Assembly (NCBI GenBank): GCA_958295665.1
Contig: OY282560.1
Location: 273,036,177-273,100,176 of the forward strand
DNA: 64,000 nucleotides
Direction: 5' to 3'
DNA from: Tipula vernalis
Lineage: Eukaryota > Arthropoda > Insecta > Diptera > Tipulidae
Shown here: one piece after another, positions 23,411 through 35,995 of the stretch
How the letters are laid out: every line of letters starts with the position of its first letter
Numbering within the stretch: the first letter of the stretch is position 1
The notes under the pieces: model-generated
Seen by the model: the letters and a program-made list of their open reading frames with translations, nothing else
Told to the model about the DNA's origin: nothing
Database searches by the model: none
Position numbers and translations under genes: made by a program

Positions 23411-25110
23411 TCTTTGTAACAAGTATCTTTTCAATAATGTTGAATTTGAGCAAAAAAAGCCGAGTTTCTACTTGCACACCTAATAATTACAACTATAACT
23501 TATTTTTTAGATACATTTGATAAAACCAAGAATATTTTATACTCAAAAAATGCTATGTATGTGTAGAATAAACACATGGTTTAGTCTAACAATAAAAAAA
23601 TTCTAGGGTAGTAAAAACGGGATTCATAATCTAAAACCTAAAGTTATTTATGTACCCTCATCTATAAGGGTGATCTCTAGATTCCAGAAAACCTGTTCCC
23701 TTCATCAAACTTATGGTACAATGCAGTCTACATATTTTAAAAGGGGTGATGATTGACCCACTGCCAATTCCAAATTTCTGATTGGATAACATGTTTCTGG
23801 ATATAAATTGACATTTTAAGAATAGAAGGACAAGAATAAGTAAACTAGTTGATTGGTTTAAAGCTGATTCATTCGGGGTTATCGATCTCATTTTTTAAAT
23901 TAAATGGAAAATGTATTGTATATAATAGAAATGAAAGACAGACGAGTTCGACGAGGCGCACTAATATTAAATACATGGGGTAGTAACAATCCTGTTTAAA
24001 AAAATGTAACAATAACATTGTATGCTTCGAAATAATTTTGATGGGTGCAATATAATGTTTAAAATTATTGCAAAAACATCCGTACTATTGTATCAATACG
24101 TGAAAATATTAAGGGTGGTTATATAATGTAGAATTAAAAAAGGGAGAGACAGATGATATGACCCTAATATTTTTTTCTTATTTTTTTTGTATTTGAATTC
24201 CATTTCACTGATTGGATAATCAGCATTTAATCATTTAATGGAATGCAACGTTGTTTAAAAATAAATAATAAGTGACGAATATAGGGCAATGCGTTGAAAT
24301 TTTTTTTGCGAATTAGATCATTGGCAAATTATAATTACAATTTTTTGATGCCTTGAATTGATTTTTCAAAATTTGATTATTGAGGCAAAAGATGTGGGTC
24401 AAATTTGTTTGGGCCAAATCGGACTGTTTTGGATATTTTTGATTTAAATATATGTAAATATAGTAGTATAATTTAGTAGTATACTGAGGTTTAAAATTAT
24501 TGACAGAACCGGGCATTGCATCAACGTACGTGGTATAAAAGAACTTCAAAAACTATCTGGTGACTGAGTTCGCAAATTTGATTTTTGAACTGGGCAGTTG
24601 AAGTTCTAGCATTTTGTTAGGCCTATATATTTTTCAAGTGTCAAAAATTTAAGAAAATTCTACAATTTTGTATAATTTCAAATCTAATGGGAATTATTGT
24701 GTTTTCTTAATAGAAATAAAAGCACATATCAGTTACGGCTAATGTGTGAAATTGATGCATGTATACACATTATTTCATCTGAAAATTAAAAGGTGAAAAA
24801 AAAAATTACACGCCTATGGAAACAACATCTACGGACAAATTTTGGCACGAACTAAGGAACCTATGTATTTTTTCTGCACGTTACAAAGTCCCGAGGATAC
24901 ATAATCCCGAGGGTACAAAAGATTCGAAGAATTCGAAGGCAGAGACGCATTAACTCCGTATTATTAAAATTTATAATAATAGATTTCCAGCCGTTTTCTA
25001 TAGTAAACGACAAAGGCTTTATCAAATATACTAAAGCGCTTGATCCCAGTTATTAGCTTCCATCAAAGTCGATGCTCACAAAGCGTATGAAAACTGCTTA
25101 AAATTAGTAA
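23411..25110. other. AT-rich non-coding stretch
   Basis: No gene is recognised. A 77-residue minus-strand frame at 23658-23891 and a 78-residue one at 24313-24549 show no domain. Near 24760-25110 there may be decayed N-terminal sequence of the following hAT relic, but I could not see a BED finger. Confidence 0.45.
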
Positions 25111-25119
25111 GTAATCGTA

Positions 25120-26515
25120 TAAATCAGGCTGAAAATATTTCTATTACTAGTGATACCATATATGGATATCCATAAATACATAGAGCTACATGGCGGTCAC
25201 TGGTCATTTCATCACAGATAAATGGAAAATGGCCAGTGTACTTCTAGACTGTGTAGACGATATCGTCGTCGAGGGATACTGCCGAAAATATAAAAGAAAG
25301 TCTACTTTTATGTTTCAAAAAATTTTCGTTAGAAAAAAAAGTGAATGCCGTAGCAACCGACAATGCGGCCAATATAACAGCAAAATCTTCGATGTGTCAC
25401 CCACACCATAAATTTGGTAGTTCAGGACGGTATTAAAGAAATAGAGGTTATTCAGAAAAAGGTAAAATCGATTGTATAGTACTTTCACAGAAGCACTTTG
25501 GCAACTGACAAATTAAAACACCTACAAAAACAAATGAACGGAACGACCAATCCATCGAAACTCATCAACGATGAAGTAACCAGATGGAATTCCACTTACC
25601 ATATGTTTGAAAGGTAAGTTAAAAATATTATTTTGCTAAAAGTTTAACAATATACAGACAAAACTTTTCATTTCAGATTTTGTCAATTACATGAACCTAC
25701 AGCTGCTGCTATCGCTTTACTGCACGGCCCAGTTGATATGCTAACCACAGTGAAATTTCAGACCCTTAAGGAATTGTGCATTATATAAAAGCTGTTTGAC
25801 GATCTAACAATGGAGCTAAGCGCCAAAAATAATGTGACGTTATCGAAAATAATGGTAACCATCGCCGGGTTAAAATATTATTTAACAGTTACCAAAAATA
25901 CCATCATTTCAAACTCTGGGGCTTTAATCGAGGGTTTGATAAATAAATTGAAACAACGTTTTCTAAACGGGGACAGAAATTACACCCTACAGATGGCAAC
26001 GTATTTGGATCCTAGATTCAACTATAAAAATTTATCAGAATCCGTTCAAAATCAAGCGGAAGATCGCTTAATAAGGTTACTGTGTGACCATATACAAAAG
26101 GATCAAATCACTTAAACCGATCCAAATGAAAATGAAGAGCTGAAGATGAAGCGGACACGTCTAATCCCGTTTGGAGCCATTTTGATGCGCAGTGTCCTGC
26201 TAGAGGAACCTCAACTCCCAGTATTCAGGCCATCATAGAGCTTCGTTAATATCATGAAGACATTCTATTGTCGCGAAATAATGATCTATTAATATGGTGG
26301 AAAAGTAGATCGTTAATTTACCCCAGACTTGCCCGGATTGCAATAAGGTTTTTAGCAATCCCTGCGTCCTCGGTCCCTATATTTAAATATAAGAATTATT
26401 TGAAACTCCAAAAAAAATGTGTAATTCAATTTTTCACAATAGAAGGATTGGCTGAATTCGGTCAAAAAGTAATTTCGAATAAAACAGATTTCGTTAATTT
26501 TCACGTTTAATGAAT
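25120..26515 (+). pseudogene. hAT transposase relic retaining an intron
   Basis: Blocks in order: YMAVTGHFITDKWKMASVLL (25188-25250); ATDNAANIT (about 25350), the hAT TDNAxN catalytic block; NLVVQDGIKEIE (25410-25445); INDEVTRWNSTYHMFER (25567-25613); a clean intron; FCQLHEPTAAAIALLHG (25677 on); a long open helical part at 25810-26115 (MELSAKNNVTLS ... TYLDPRFNYKNLSESVQNQA); and the C-terminal dimerisation region RLARIAIRFLAIPASSVP (26325-26378). This order is typical of hAT proteins related to ZBED-type transposases. Frameshifts near 25345, 25380 and 25470, and a stop at 25786-25788, make it a pseudogene. The BED finger is not visible. Confidence 0.8.
25614..25676 (+). other. 63-bp spliceosomal intron in the hAT relic
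   Basis: GTAAGT at 25614 and TTTCAG ending at 25676 bound a T-rich 63-bp insert. Removing it joins MFER to FCQLHE exactly in frame, with the Arg codon split AG/A (phase 2). The length and sites fit a short insect intron. Confidence 0.75.
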
Positions 26516-26581
26516 TACCCAATAAATCCACAGTAATTCTAAATTAAAATTTAAGCACTGGCGTTGGATTTGTTTGTCTCT

Positions 26582-26729
26582 GCGCCCGAATGCAATAAAT
26601 TCAACCTAAAAAAGTCACCGGTGATTTTATACTGAAATACGTCATTGGAATCAAAAATTTAAATTGCTTTGTAGTTACTACTAAAGTCACCGATGACTTT
26701 TCTTCTAATTAATTCAAGAGTTCGCGCCC
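26582..26729. mobile_element. Short inverted-repeat element (MITE-like)
   Basis: The left end GCGCCCGAATGCAATAAATT is mirrored by the right end, whose reverse complement is GGGCGCGAACTCTTGAATTA. Inside, AAAGTCACCGGTGA recurs inverted as AAAGTCACCGATGACTTTT. It is a diverged relative of the element at 26915-27210. Confidence 0.55.
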
Positions 26730-26914
26730 TGAATCGAAAGAAAAACAGCAAGAAAACAATAAGTTTGTGAATAACAATTTTTTATTTATAAATATATATT
26801 TACAAAGTTCAAATTAGAAAGCCCTAAACCATTATTATAATAAAAAATTTGTTTAAATTATTTTGTATCAAGAATATAAAAATTATTATATATTTAGTTT
26901 TAACTAAGGGCTCA

Positions 26915-27210
26915 GGGCCCGTATTCTCGAATTTACCGAAAAAAGTCGACGGTGACTTTAGTATAAAACAATTTAAATTTTCGGCTGAAGTGACGTATTT
27001 CACCAGAAAATTACGGGTGACTTTTTCGGGTGAATTTCAAGAATACATTGGCTCGTATTCTTGATATTCACCGAAAAAAATCGCCGGTGACTTTGGTATG
27101 AAACAATATAAATTTTCGACTGAAATGACATATTTCACTAAAAAATTACGGACGACTGTTTTTTAAGTTAACGGCGATTTTTTTCGGTGAATTTAAAGAA
27201 TACGGCCCAC
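26915..27210. mobile_element. Tandem dimer of a MITE-like element
   Basis: Two head-to-tail copies with a period of about 135 bp start at 26915 (GGGCCCGTATTCTCGAATTT) and 27050 (GGCTCGTATTCTTGATATTC). Each is followed by ACCGAAAAAA.TCG.CGGTGACTTT and a common tail. The far right end, GAATACGGCCCA, is the reverse complement of the left end, so the pair is bounded by inverted repeats. No coding capacity is seen. No target duplication was identified. Confidence 0.65.
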
Positions 27211-27469
27211 CAACCTTCATATACCTAATGTTGGCTGCAGTGATTCTCTCAAAAACAATTCAATCCAAAAAAGAAAGGTTTCGGGCAAAAATTAGAATGT
27301 AACTCAGCCAAACTATTTTTAGTCTGAAATGTCTTTTCAAAAAGTAGTTCAATCTAAAAGCTACAAAGGCATTCAAGTCAAAATTCTTTTGACTAGAATT
27401 CTTTTTGGATTTTTGACTGAAATTTTTTTTGAAAATAAAATTACAAAGTTTTCCGGGATAAAGGAATTT

Positions 27470-27585
27470 TTGGAAAAGGAAGATTTAATTTTCAAATTTT
27501 CTGGGAAATGGAGATTTAATTTCAAAATTAGAATAGAAATCTGTTTTTTTCCAGAATATATTAAAATTAAATCTTCCTTTTCCAA
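27470..27585. repeat. Inverted repeat (23-bp perfect stem, ~70-base loop)
   Basis: The bases 27470-27492 and 27563-27585 are exact reverse complements (core GGAAAAGGAAGATTTAATTT), and the similarity extends imperfectly outward. It lies in AT-rich DNA and produces misleading open frames on both strands. Confidence 0.8.
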
Positions 27586-28199
27586 ATTTTCTGTGTTTAA
27601 GGGAGTCTACCTAGGACGTTATGTCCATTTAAAATAGAAATAAACCACAGGAAAATTAATGGGGTAGTGTCCACCTACCTTCAATTTTCGACTGGTATTT
27701 CCGAAGCTCATGTAAGTACAACGGCACCAAGATTAGCATCGAGTGTCGCTTGATAATTGCTGTATCTCAAGGGTAATTGTTCTCGATTAAAGCTTTCGGA
27801 ACATTATATGTTCTTTCTAATTTACGTATTCTGAGTAAGCTGCATACAAACTGGGGGCTATTTGTGAATTCGATTTGAACGTGTTCTACGCTTCGAAGTA
27901 TAAGATTCATTTTTGATTTAAATAAGAAACGACTTCTACTTCGAAGACTCAAATACGTTCGAATCGAATTACAAAAACCTCCTCCTCCATGACCCTAGAA
28001 TAGAATACAATGTATGTACTGTATTTGTAGTTAGTTATATAAATCAATATAATAAATTGCTCACCTTGAAATTTTTATCAATAGTACAATAGTGGGTAAA
28101 AAGCTCTGCTCAGTGCTCATATCTGCTTAATCGAACACTGAATCCTCTAGTTAACACCGCATAATCTCTTATTGTTATTTCTATCGTATCGATTTGAAC

Positions 28200-28790
28200 T
28201 GGGTACAAAAATGATCTAATAAGACCATCACTAAAGTAAACCACGGAACAGTTCGAAAAATAGTCAAAGAAAACCTTAACAACTACCCGTATAAGCTTCA
28301 AAAACCCCATCTTCTTACGGACAAAATGAAGGTTACATACCTTGAAAAATGCAATGTGTTACTGAGGGTCGCGGGCAAAAATTCAAGCTGTTCACAATCA
28401 AAAAATGATACAATCGTCAAAAAGATCGTATTTGGTCGAAAACACTTCCCGAGGATCTCGAATTATTAGCAGAATCCAAAAACCTAAATCTGTTACGGTT
28501 TGGGCTAGATTTACCACTGTGGGAAGGTTACCACCCTTTCCAAGAAATGCAACACCGTAAAATTATCGGGGAAGTAGTTCTTCCCTAGAGTGAGCATTAT
28601 CCAAACAATGATTGAACCTTCCAAAAAAAATTTTACTCCAGCTCACAAAGCGACATTGACCCAATAATGGATTCGATTTTGTTTGAGCGTAGTTGGTGAA
28701 TAAAGCCTACCCAATAACACATAAAATTTTGGAGTTATTACGTGCTGCCATGTCCGGAATGAAATGTCTTTAGAAATGCTTGGAACTGCT
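28200..28790 (+). pseudogene. Tc1-like transposase relic
   Basis: The readable blocks are NHGTVRKIVKENLNNYPYKL and LQKPHLLTDKMKVTYLEKCN (28230-28355), the linker after the second helix-turn-helix. They are followed by RIISRIQKPKSVTVWARFTT (28455-28520), which matches the SVMVWxGxTxxG strand of Tc1-like transposases of insects and nematodes. Farther on, TPAHKATLTQ (about 28635) corresponds to the APAHKA block next to the second catalytic Asp, but the preceding QQD has been deleted. The end is shortened, since the SPDLNPMDY block is missing. Several stops and frameshifts are present, so it is an inactive relic. Confidence 0.7.
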
Positions 28791-28799
28791 GCTAATAAT

Positions 28800-31680
28800 T
28801 TTCTATTAAATAAATGTGCTATTTACAAGTTTATAAAATTTTCAAATGATTTGGTTGAAATTCTTCCCGATATAATCAATCAAAGCAATGTAAAGCAATG
28901 AATTTACCTTTTGTTTCGAAATCCTCCGCAATACTTTTCATTAAAAGTCGAATGTTTTGTTATATTTATTTTGAACGATTGTTTAAGCAATAAACAAATT
29001 ATACCGAAACGAATTGTAGATCTAATCTTAGTTATCGAATTGTGCAATGTTCCTTAACTGACTGCATTTAGCTTTATTGTAATAAACGTCGATAAAATGA
29101 TATACATATATGTAATTATACTGTATAAGTCGATAAAATTATATTGCCGCGCTTATTCTGAGATTGAGTTTAGCCTATTGTTGTAAAATATTTCCTTTTG
29201 TATGGTAAACCATTTCTTTAAGCTCCCGGCATAAAGCTTATTCATGCTTCGAATTATAAAAACCTTATTTGGACAGTAAAATTTCCAGAATGAGAAAAAC
29301 TTTATAGGTTTATATACATCAATCATGAATAAAATGAAGATGAATTCTATTATTCCGCTTGAAAAAAATTCGTACGATAAACTTATTTTTCCGTTTATTT
29401 TTTTGTTTAAATTTCAATTGTGATAACGGCAAACTAAGAACAAAAGATATAAAAAAAGCTCGAGCTAAAATTCCCCGAAGACATAAAAACCAAATTAAAT
29501 TTTCTTTTTGTTTCCCGAAACAACATTTATGCCCGTTGATACATATGTCTGACTTTCGTATTCCTTTCATCTTTTGTTATGTTTTCAAATTGACCAATGA
29601 AAATAATGATGTAATTTTCTTTTTGCGTCGGTTTCTAATTATTTTTTGTACTTTACCATTTTTGGTTTGATAATTTTTCTATTTGCCATATTGTTAATAC
29701 GCATTCAAAACTTTTATACTTACACCGACGACAGACAATATAAGTACATAATTATTTTTTGTTAAGCGGCCCCAAAGAGCTCTAAAACTTATAGCAAGCT
29801 TTACTTAATTTGTTTTTTGTTTATATTTTAACTCTCTGGTTTAGATTAATCATGATATGAATCAAACAATACAAGGAAATCAAGATCACTTCTGGCTCAA
29901 ACTTTTTCTGTATACAATTTGTACATATATGTATGGTGTAGGGTAGAAGCGTACCCCACACCCAGGTTTGTTTTTTTTTACATATAGCAGTGTGTTTTTA
30001 TTTTTACACACCGAACACATAAAAAATTGTTAGCTAAACAGAAAAAATGTATTCAACGAACATTGACAAACAGCACACAAAAAATAGTAAGCTCCACCCT
30101 TGTTTCAGGATTGGTTACCAAAGTTGAATACAATTTTTTTTTCAGTATTTTTACACTAAAAACAAAAAAAAATCGTGATAAAAAAGAAAAGCGAAAACAC
30201 AACAGCAACAAAAATGGAAATTTTGCGTTTCGTTAATGAGTAGGACACGGAAAAAAAATGTTGGCTTTGAATATGATTTTATTGTTGTAATTGCACCCTG
30301 AGTACTAAAGCTTTTTGTTGTTATCAATAACAAAAAAAAAAAAACGAGTGGTTTTTATTATGATTTTTCTAATATTGGAAAAATTGGAAATATGAAAAAA
30401 ATGATACCAACAATTTTTTGGACTGGTTTTGTACTGTCGATATTGTTTTGTTGTTGCTGAGTTGTTGGGTATTTGTTCCAATCGATTTTTTAAGTAGATG
30501 ATATTTGAACCAATTTTTGCTTGACATATTTTTGACGGGGTGTGATGAGTTGAGCGTATTATTATTACTCCACTGTGCTTGGTTTTATATTCATTGTGGA
30601 AAATCGTTAGTTAAGAAATGTACAATAATTAATAAATACTACTTTATTATAATTGCAGAATGTTATGGCGCGATTTTAACTTTTAGTCATGACAATTTTT
30701 GTTAATTTACCGGCAGAATCTGACGTTCATTCGTATTTGGTTAATCGATTGATCGAAATATCCTCGTGTTTACGTGGTTAGCATACAGTATCACCATAAT
30801 GAAAAGCTTCACATATGTGTTTATATTTATTTTATAGTCCGAAATAACAAAGGTATGTTTGAACTTATTAGTGTAGGTTAGTCATTAAAATTATTTTAGG
30901 AGATTTTTTCGAAATCTTAAAACCAACTGGGGGCTGGCAGATCCACCACTTAGGACCTAAGTTTGAAATATGTCCTTGTAGAACACAGATAAATCTTCTA
31001 CGTTCCGTCGGGCGGAGTTCCAAAAATACATAATCAATATGTGTATATTATAATAAACAATTAAAGCTTAGAAAGATTAGCACGAGAGGTGGGACCTATT
31101 AACAGGCAGCTAGGGTTTCTAAAAAATGTGGAAAATTATTTAACAGTTGTTTTAAGTTCATTTTAATTGTAAAGGCTGTAAGGTATTTGTTGCTTACAGA
31201 AGAATGAAAAGAAGTAACTTGTATGAATTTACACACCTCCGATCCAATTTTGAAAATCATATAACTGAAATAGACTACATAGTAAAAATAAATTTTTTGA
31301 TGAAAATGTTCTGTAACATTTATGAAATTCCATTTACACCAAAACAGGAAGTTGATAAAATATCTATTTTCCCGAGCGTGGTTGCAAGATTTTTTAAACC
31401 CTCAAGCGGGATGTTTTCTTATTTTTGGTGAATCCGAACTTGAACCACAACCAAATTCGAATTCAAAATAAAATTTTCTAAATCTGAAAAATTTGAAAGC
31501 CACTAATAAAATGAAATCAAAATAACAAAAAATGAATTATTCTGCTCCAAAAATTAACCAACACGTATTTTTTATCATCATTGAACCTGAATTCGGCATT
31601 TGAAATGTTCGAGACCATGATTTAATGATTTTGACAAGTGATTTTCTTAAAAAGCTTAAGCTATAATATATTCCGGTCCA
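28800..31680. other. AT-rich non-coding stretch
   Basis: No gene is recognised across about 2.9 kb. Frames at 29319-29670 overlap on both strands and are low-complexity. Poly-A/T runs are frequent (for example 30328-30345). Nothing resembling an RNA gene was seen. Confidence 0.5.
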
Positions 31681-31689
31681 TGGGAGACA

Positions 31690-31990
31690 CAAGCGGCTGT
31701 TAGAAACGGATTTTCAATAACTAAAATATTCCCAGCAAGAGGTGCTCGAGATAACTCGATTAGCTGAGTTGGTGAAGTATGTAGACTAGAATCGTTTAAT
31801 GTAAAGATAAAGAGAGAGTAGCTACCGTTAATACTGTAGTAACTATTATGTTGAGTTGGAGAGTTGCAACCAAAACTAATGTAAACGCAGTAAATATAAA
31901 AGTAAGGTAAACGCAACGAAATGAGGAACGAAGAAAATGTAGACAGACGAGTATCAACGTGGATTGTGATAAAACGTCAAATATATTGTA
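31690..31990 (+). promoter_or_regulatory. Possible LTR/promoter of the following gypsy relic
   Basis: The segment lies immediately before the gag relic and contains TATAAAAG at about 31895-31902. It differs in composition from the neighbouring AT-rich DNA. No second LTR copy was found downstream, so this is positional inference only. Confidence 0.25.
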
Positions 31991-32039
31991 AGTCTAGTAA
32001 GGGTATATTTTATAACGTAGTAAAACACTGATTAATTAT

Positions 32040-33570
32040 ATTAATATTAATAATATTACAGGGCGCATTTGATTGCAGATTAAGACGGTATTCGATGTAT
32101 TTCTCATAACTAGTGGTAAAGATGACGCTAATGAGAAACCTAAGATTGCAATTTTTAAAAATTTAATTTGTCGCGAAGCCATCGATTTAATGAATACGTT
32201 GTAAATCAAACAGAAAGAAAATTTGACATTAAGGGAATGCATCGAAGCATTTGACAACTATTGTGCACCGAAAGTGAATGTGTTATATGAACGATACCTA
32301 TTTTACGGTCGCCAGCAAAAAGAGCACGAACCTGTCGATGATTTTATAAAAGATTTACAGAAGTTGTAGATACATGTGCATTTGAAACAGCTAAGGATTC
32401 GATGGTGAGAGATCTTATAGTATTTGTACTAAGGGATCTTCAATTTCGAGAAAGGTTTATCAAAGACAAGCGTATAACAAAATATGTTATAGATGTAAGG
32501 GCAAATATCATTATGCAAAATTTTGTCGAGCTAGAAATATAAACGAAATGATGCAAATCTTATCATATAGAAAGTGTTGAATCATATGTCAATAGCTTAG
32601 AGGAATCAGTCTTATCGAATAATAAATGCTGGTTTGAAATTTTATACATTGAAGAATTTAAAGTAAAATTTAAAATTGATACAGGGTCAGACGTAAATAA
32701 CCTCCCTTTATAAATTTATAAAAAATTAGGTAGTAAATCAAATATTCAGAAAACAATTATTATATTAAGATCATTTGGCGGTCACAAAATGTTGCCGTAT
32801 GGCCTAGTTGAGTTACTAATTAAATCGGAAAGTTTACAATATAGCGAGGAAAAATCGGTTTAATCGGTTTGGGAACTATTAAAAATTTCAAATTAATAAA
32901 AAATATTTTATCGATTTTCAATGATAGTGGAAGTTTCATTAAAGCTAATGAAATAATTTTTAAAGGATTAGGTAAATTTCCGAACAAGCTTAAATTACCA
33001 CCGAGTGGAATCCCTATTGCCAATAAAGATAAAGTAAAAGCAGCATTAGACCAATTAGAGAAGGAAGACATTATAGAACGGACACATCTACCAACTTACC
33101 TCGCAACACTCTTTACGGTTTTGGATATTAAAGATGGCTTTTATCAGATTGAATTGGACGATGAATCGAAAAGACTTTGTGCGCGTTTAGCGCACAGTTC
33201 GGAACTTATAATTTTAAACGATTACCTTTTGGAAATAATATAGCTCCGGAAACCTTTCAAAGGCAAAATGAGGGAAATTTTATAGATATCCCAGGCACAG
33301 TTATTTATATAGTTGGTGTATTGTAAACTGGCCGAGTAGTGAGAGCCAAAAAATTGGGTATTGGGTACGTTTAATCCAGACAACGTGCAATATAAAGTTA
33401 AAAAAATAAAATTTCTAAGTCATGTGTTTGGAAAACATGGCATAAGTTGTGACCCAGACCGGATTAACCGGTCAATTATTTAAGAAGTTACATACCTAAT
33501 TTGGCCGAGATAACTGAACCATTACGTCAGTTACTAAAAACTCGAATCTCCATTCATTGGTTTTCGTACT
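32040..33570 (+). pseudogene. Ty3/gypsy gag-protease-RT relic
   Basis: In order: gag capsid sequence ECIEAFDNYCAPKVNVLYER and EHEPVDDFIKDLQKL (32235-32368); a CCHC knuckle CYRCKGKYHYAKFC (about 32492-32535); a retropepsin start FKIDTGSDVN (about 32668-32698) with LPYGLVELLI following; and then RT. The RT starts with FKGLGKFPNKLKLPPSGIPI (32955-33020) and has motif A FTVLDIKDGFYQIELDDESK (33112-33170). It then reads RLPFGNNIAPETFQR (about 33220), but the YxDD motif is deleted (ends GTVIYIVGVL). A further stretch around 33480-33560 (NLAEITEPLRQLLKT) matches the RT connection domain. Multiple stops, plus a deletion between IIER and motif A, show decay. No integrase follows. Confidence 0.75.
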
Positions 33571-33805
33571 CGTATGTTTTCTGGCAGTGCATGTATAGTG
33601 TATAGGATGGAGTACAGTGTAATCAGTTAAGAAGTTTTGATGAGTGTGATAGCGGCACCAGAAAGGAGTTATCAATGAATTAGTGTTCTTTCACTGCATC
33701 ATTATTCCTTATTTAAATACCAGTTCTTTTTTGGCGGAGAAAAATCCCACGCCAATCCCCTGAGTTCTAGCTAGCCAGAGACGACCGCCTAAATTATCTA
33801 TGTGG

Positions 33806-33862
33806 GTAGCTATATGCGACAGCATTAAGAGAAACACGTTATGGAACTCTTGTCCTATAGTT
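33806..33862 (+). pseudogene. Small fragment like the LINE relic copies
   Basis: The stretch GCGACAGCATTAAGAGAAAC followed by ACGTTATGGAAC matches 1270-1310 of LINE relic A (CGACAGCATTAAAAAGGATA, then CATTATGGAAC). It lies upstream of the jockey-like LINE, while more of the same relic lies downstream of it (42090). The younger LINE may therefore have inserted into this older copy. The evidence is short. Confidence 0.4.
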
Positions 33863-33869
33863 GTGTCCA

Positions 33870-34530
33870 GTAAATAAAATCATTGCAATTCGTTTTGCTT
33901 AGGTATGGAAAATTATGTTCGGTGAAAGGCCACCTCTACAGCAGTGATGAAAGCTTCAGCTCGTTTCTGAGCACTTCCCATGACATGGCATATTGTTTTG
34001 ATTGAAATGTTAGCAATTTATGTAGATTGTTTGTTTTTAGATCGGCAACAGACTCTGGAGTCAGGACCATTGATGTACACCTTGTCTTTCAAATAGCGGT
34101 GTCAAAGCCATATGATATTGCCGAATTTCGCTACGAAACCCCCACGAAACATTGACGCAAAACGGCCATTGTTTAACGGGCTGTTAAAAGTAAAGGCGCT
34201 CTCTTGGCGTATATCGCTCTTTAATAAGTTTTATGCGTCTGCACAAAAAATAAAACCGGACCGATATATGTCAAGAAATACAAAAATGGCGCCCCTTTTG
34301 ATCGTTCACTTAATTACTGTGATCAATGTGTAAGCTTATAGTGAAAGAGTCAGTTTGTAAGGTGGTCGACCTCACCTGCACGTGGTACTTCCTGCTAATT
34401 AGCTAACGAGGCTCTGGCGACCGAGATACGGCGGAATAACCAACCATCGAAAACATAGAAAATGATGTTCTCTTCAATGACCCACTACCAACTTGTACTG
34501 GTTAGGTTGGTAGTTGATACATAACCAGTT
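33870..34530. other. Unassigned stretch, including probable 5' UTR of the jockey-like LINE
   Basis: No recognisable coding sequence. From about 34330 the base composition becomes more even (GTGGTCGACCTCACCTGCAC; GAGGCTCTGGCGACCGAGAT), which would fit the internal promoter/5' UTR of the LINE that follows. The exact 5' end and its target duplication were not found. Confidence 0.35.
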
Positions 34531-34538
34531 TTAAAGCA

Positions 34539-35995
34539 ATGAATACAACACAAAAAGGAAATAATACCCCAGGTGGTAAACCAACTACCCAGTTGGCTAA
34601 TCCACCCTCTTACGAGGCTGGCTCAATGGATTCTGGGGTGAGCCAATCATTGCTAAACCCATTCGAAAGAAGTTCAATGTTGTTAAGATCAAAAAACAAT
34701 CATACTAACTCTGCAAATCAGCAGAAAGACGAAAACGCTGAACTCTGTCGAAAACTCAGTGAAGTATGTGTACTTTTAACCCAACTAAGAAGCGAAATTG
34801 AAAAACTAAAAAAAAGAAAACGAAGAATTGAAGAAGCTCAAACCAATGGTGATTTCTGAAAACCCGTTAACTTGTTATAATGAAGCAGGTACTCACACCA
34901 GTTATAACAATGAGTTCCATACTGATGAAGAGGATCTCATGAGAGAAACAGATTGGGTACTGAAAAGGAAGAAAAGACCTACCAAAAAACGAAAAGCAGA
35001 ATTCTCGCCTGAAGTTGAAGATCATTCGCAAACTAATGTATTAGTAACTGACAAACTAATGTATACTAATACCAAACGAGCTCACCAGGAACAGCAACAA
35101 AAGGTTGTACCAAAAGAAAAGGCTCCTCCGCCAATTAATGTAATCGGCATAACAGAATTTGCTAGTATACAATCTAGAAACCACTAAGAAATCAGTAACC
35201 ACTAAGGAATATAGAGTAGTGTCACTAAACAATAACGTGTGGAAAATCAATACACCAGATTCCGATACATATAGAGCTCTAGCAACAAAGCTCAATACGG
35301 AAGGTAAAGAATGGTTCACATACGAAGATAAAAACGAACGCGCAATTAAGGTTATGGCCAGAGGCCTTCATCCAACGTGTAAGAAGGAGGACATAATGGA
35401 GGAACTTAAGGCAAAAGATCTGCAAATAGAAGATGCAGTAAACATCCTAAAACGAGGGAGAGGTGAGAACAATCAAGTCAAAAAAGGGGGCTTCCACTCT
35501 TCATGCTTACGTTTAACAAAAAGGAGAAAGTTGAAAACATCTTCAACATCAAAGCAATTCTCAATATGAGGGTTAAAATAGAACCGCTAAAGAAAAACAC
35601 GAGGCTAATACCTCAATGCAAAAAAAGCCAAGGTTTCAACCATACGCAAAAATATCGCAGGCGGGAGCCAATATGCGTGAAATGTACTGGAAAACACAAC
35701 GCGAAAGAGTGTACAGAAAGTAGAAACATGCCTGCAAAATGTATAAACTGCGAAGCTGTGAAGTAGCCAAAGAACTTCAAAGGGTAAGAAACAAAATGCT
35801 GTTTCCTAAAAACCCTAAGGTTACCAGAGAGAAACCAACTAAAACCCAAGCGGAGCCAAAACCACCAGTTATAGGTACAGAGCGGAAAAGTTATTCACAA
35901 ATTGTACAGCAATCATCTAAGGCTATGAATGATAACCCCCTTGAAAGGATATACACCAAACCCCAAAACATTATGGATTACTATAAATTGTATTA
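34539..35995 (+). pseudogene. LINE ORF1 (gag-like, zinc knuckles), broken
   Basis: Starts MNTTQKGNNTPGGKPTTQLA. A coiled-coil-like stretch (ENAELCRKLSEVCVLLTQLR) lies near residues 65-105, then a basic region (VLKRKKRPTKKRKAEF). The central RNA-binding domain is at 35100-35500 (PPPINVIGITEFA; GKEWFTYEDKNERAIKVMAR; GLHPTCKKEDIMEELKAK), the PRE_C2HC-type domain of jockey-clade ORF1 proteins. Zinc knuckles follow at about 35618-35760 (PQCKKSQGFNHTQK with one Cys changed to Ser; CVKCTGKHNAKEC; CINCE). It ends near 35995 with ERKSYSQIVQQSSKAMND. It is distributed over at least four frame changes (near 34850, 35180, 35500 and 35750), so it is inactive. Confidence 0.8.

Noticed and set aside
27329..27637. 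Overlapping plus and minus frames of 70-102 residues
   Set aside because: They are produced by the inverted repeat at 27470-27585 and A/T-rich sequence; no domain is seen.
29319..29670. Overlapping frames of 83 and 103 residues
   Set aside because: Low-complexity, Lys/Asn/Phe-rich by base composition, with no recognisable motif.
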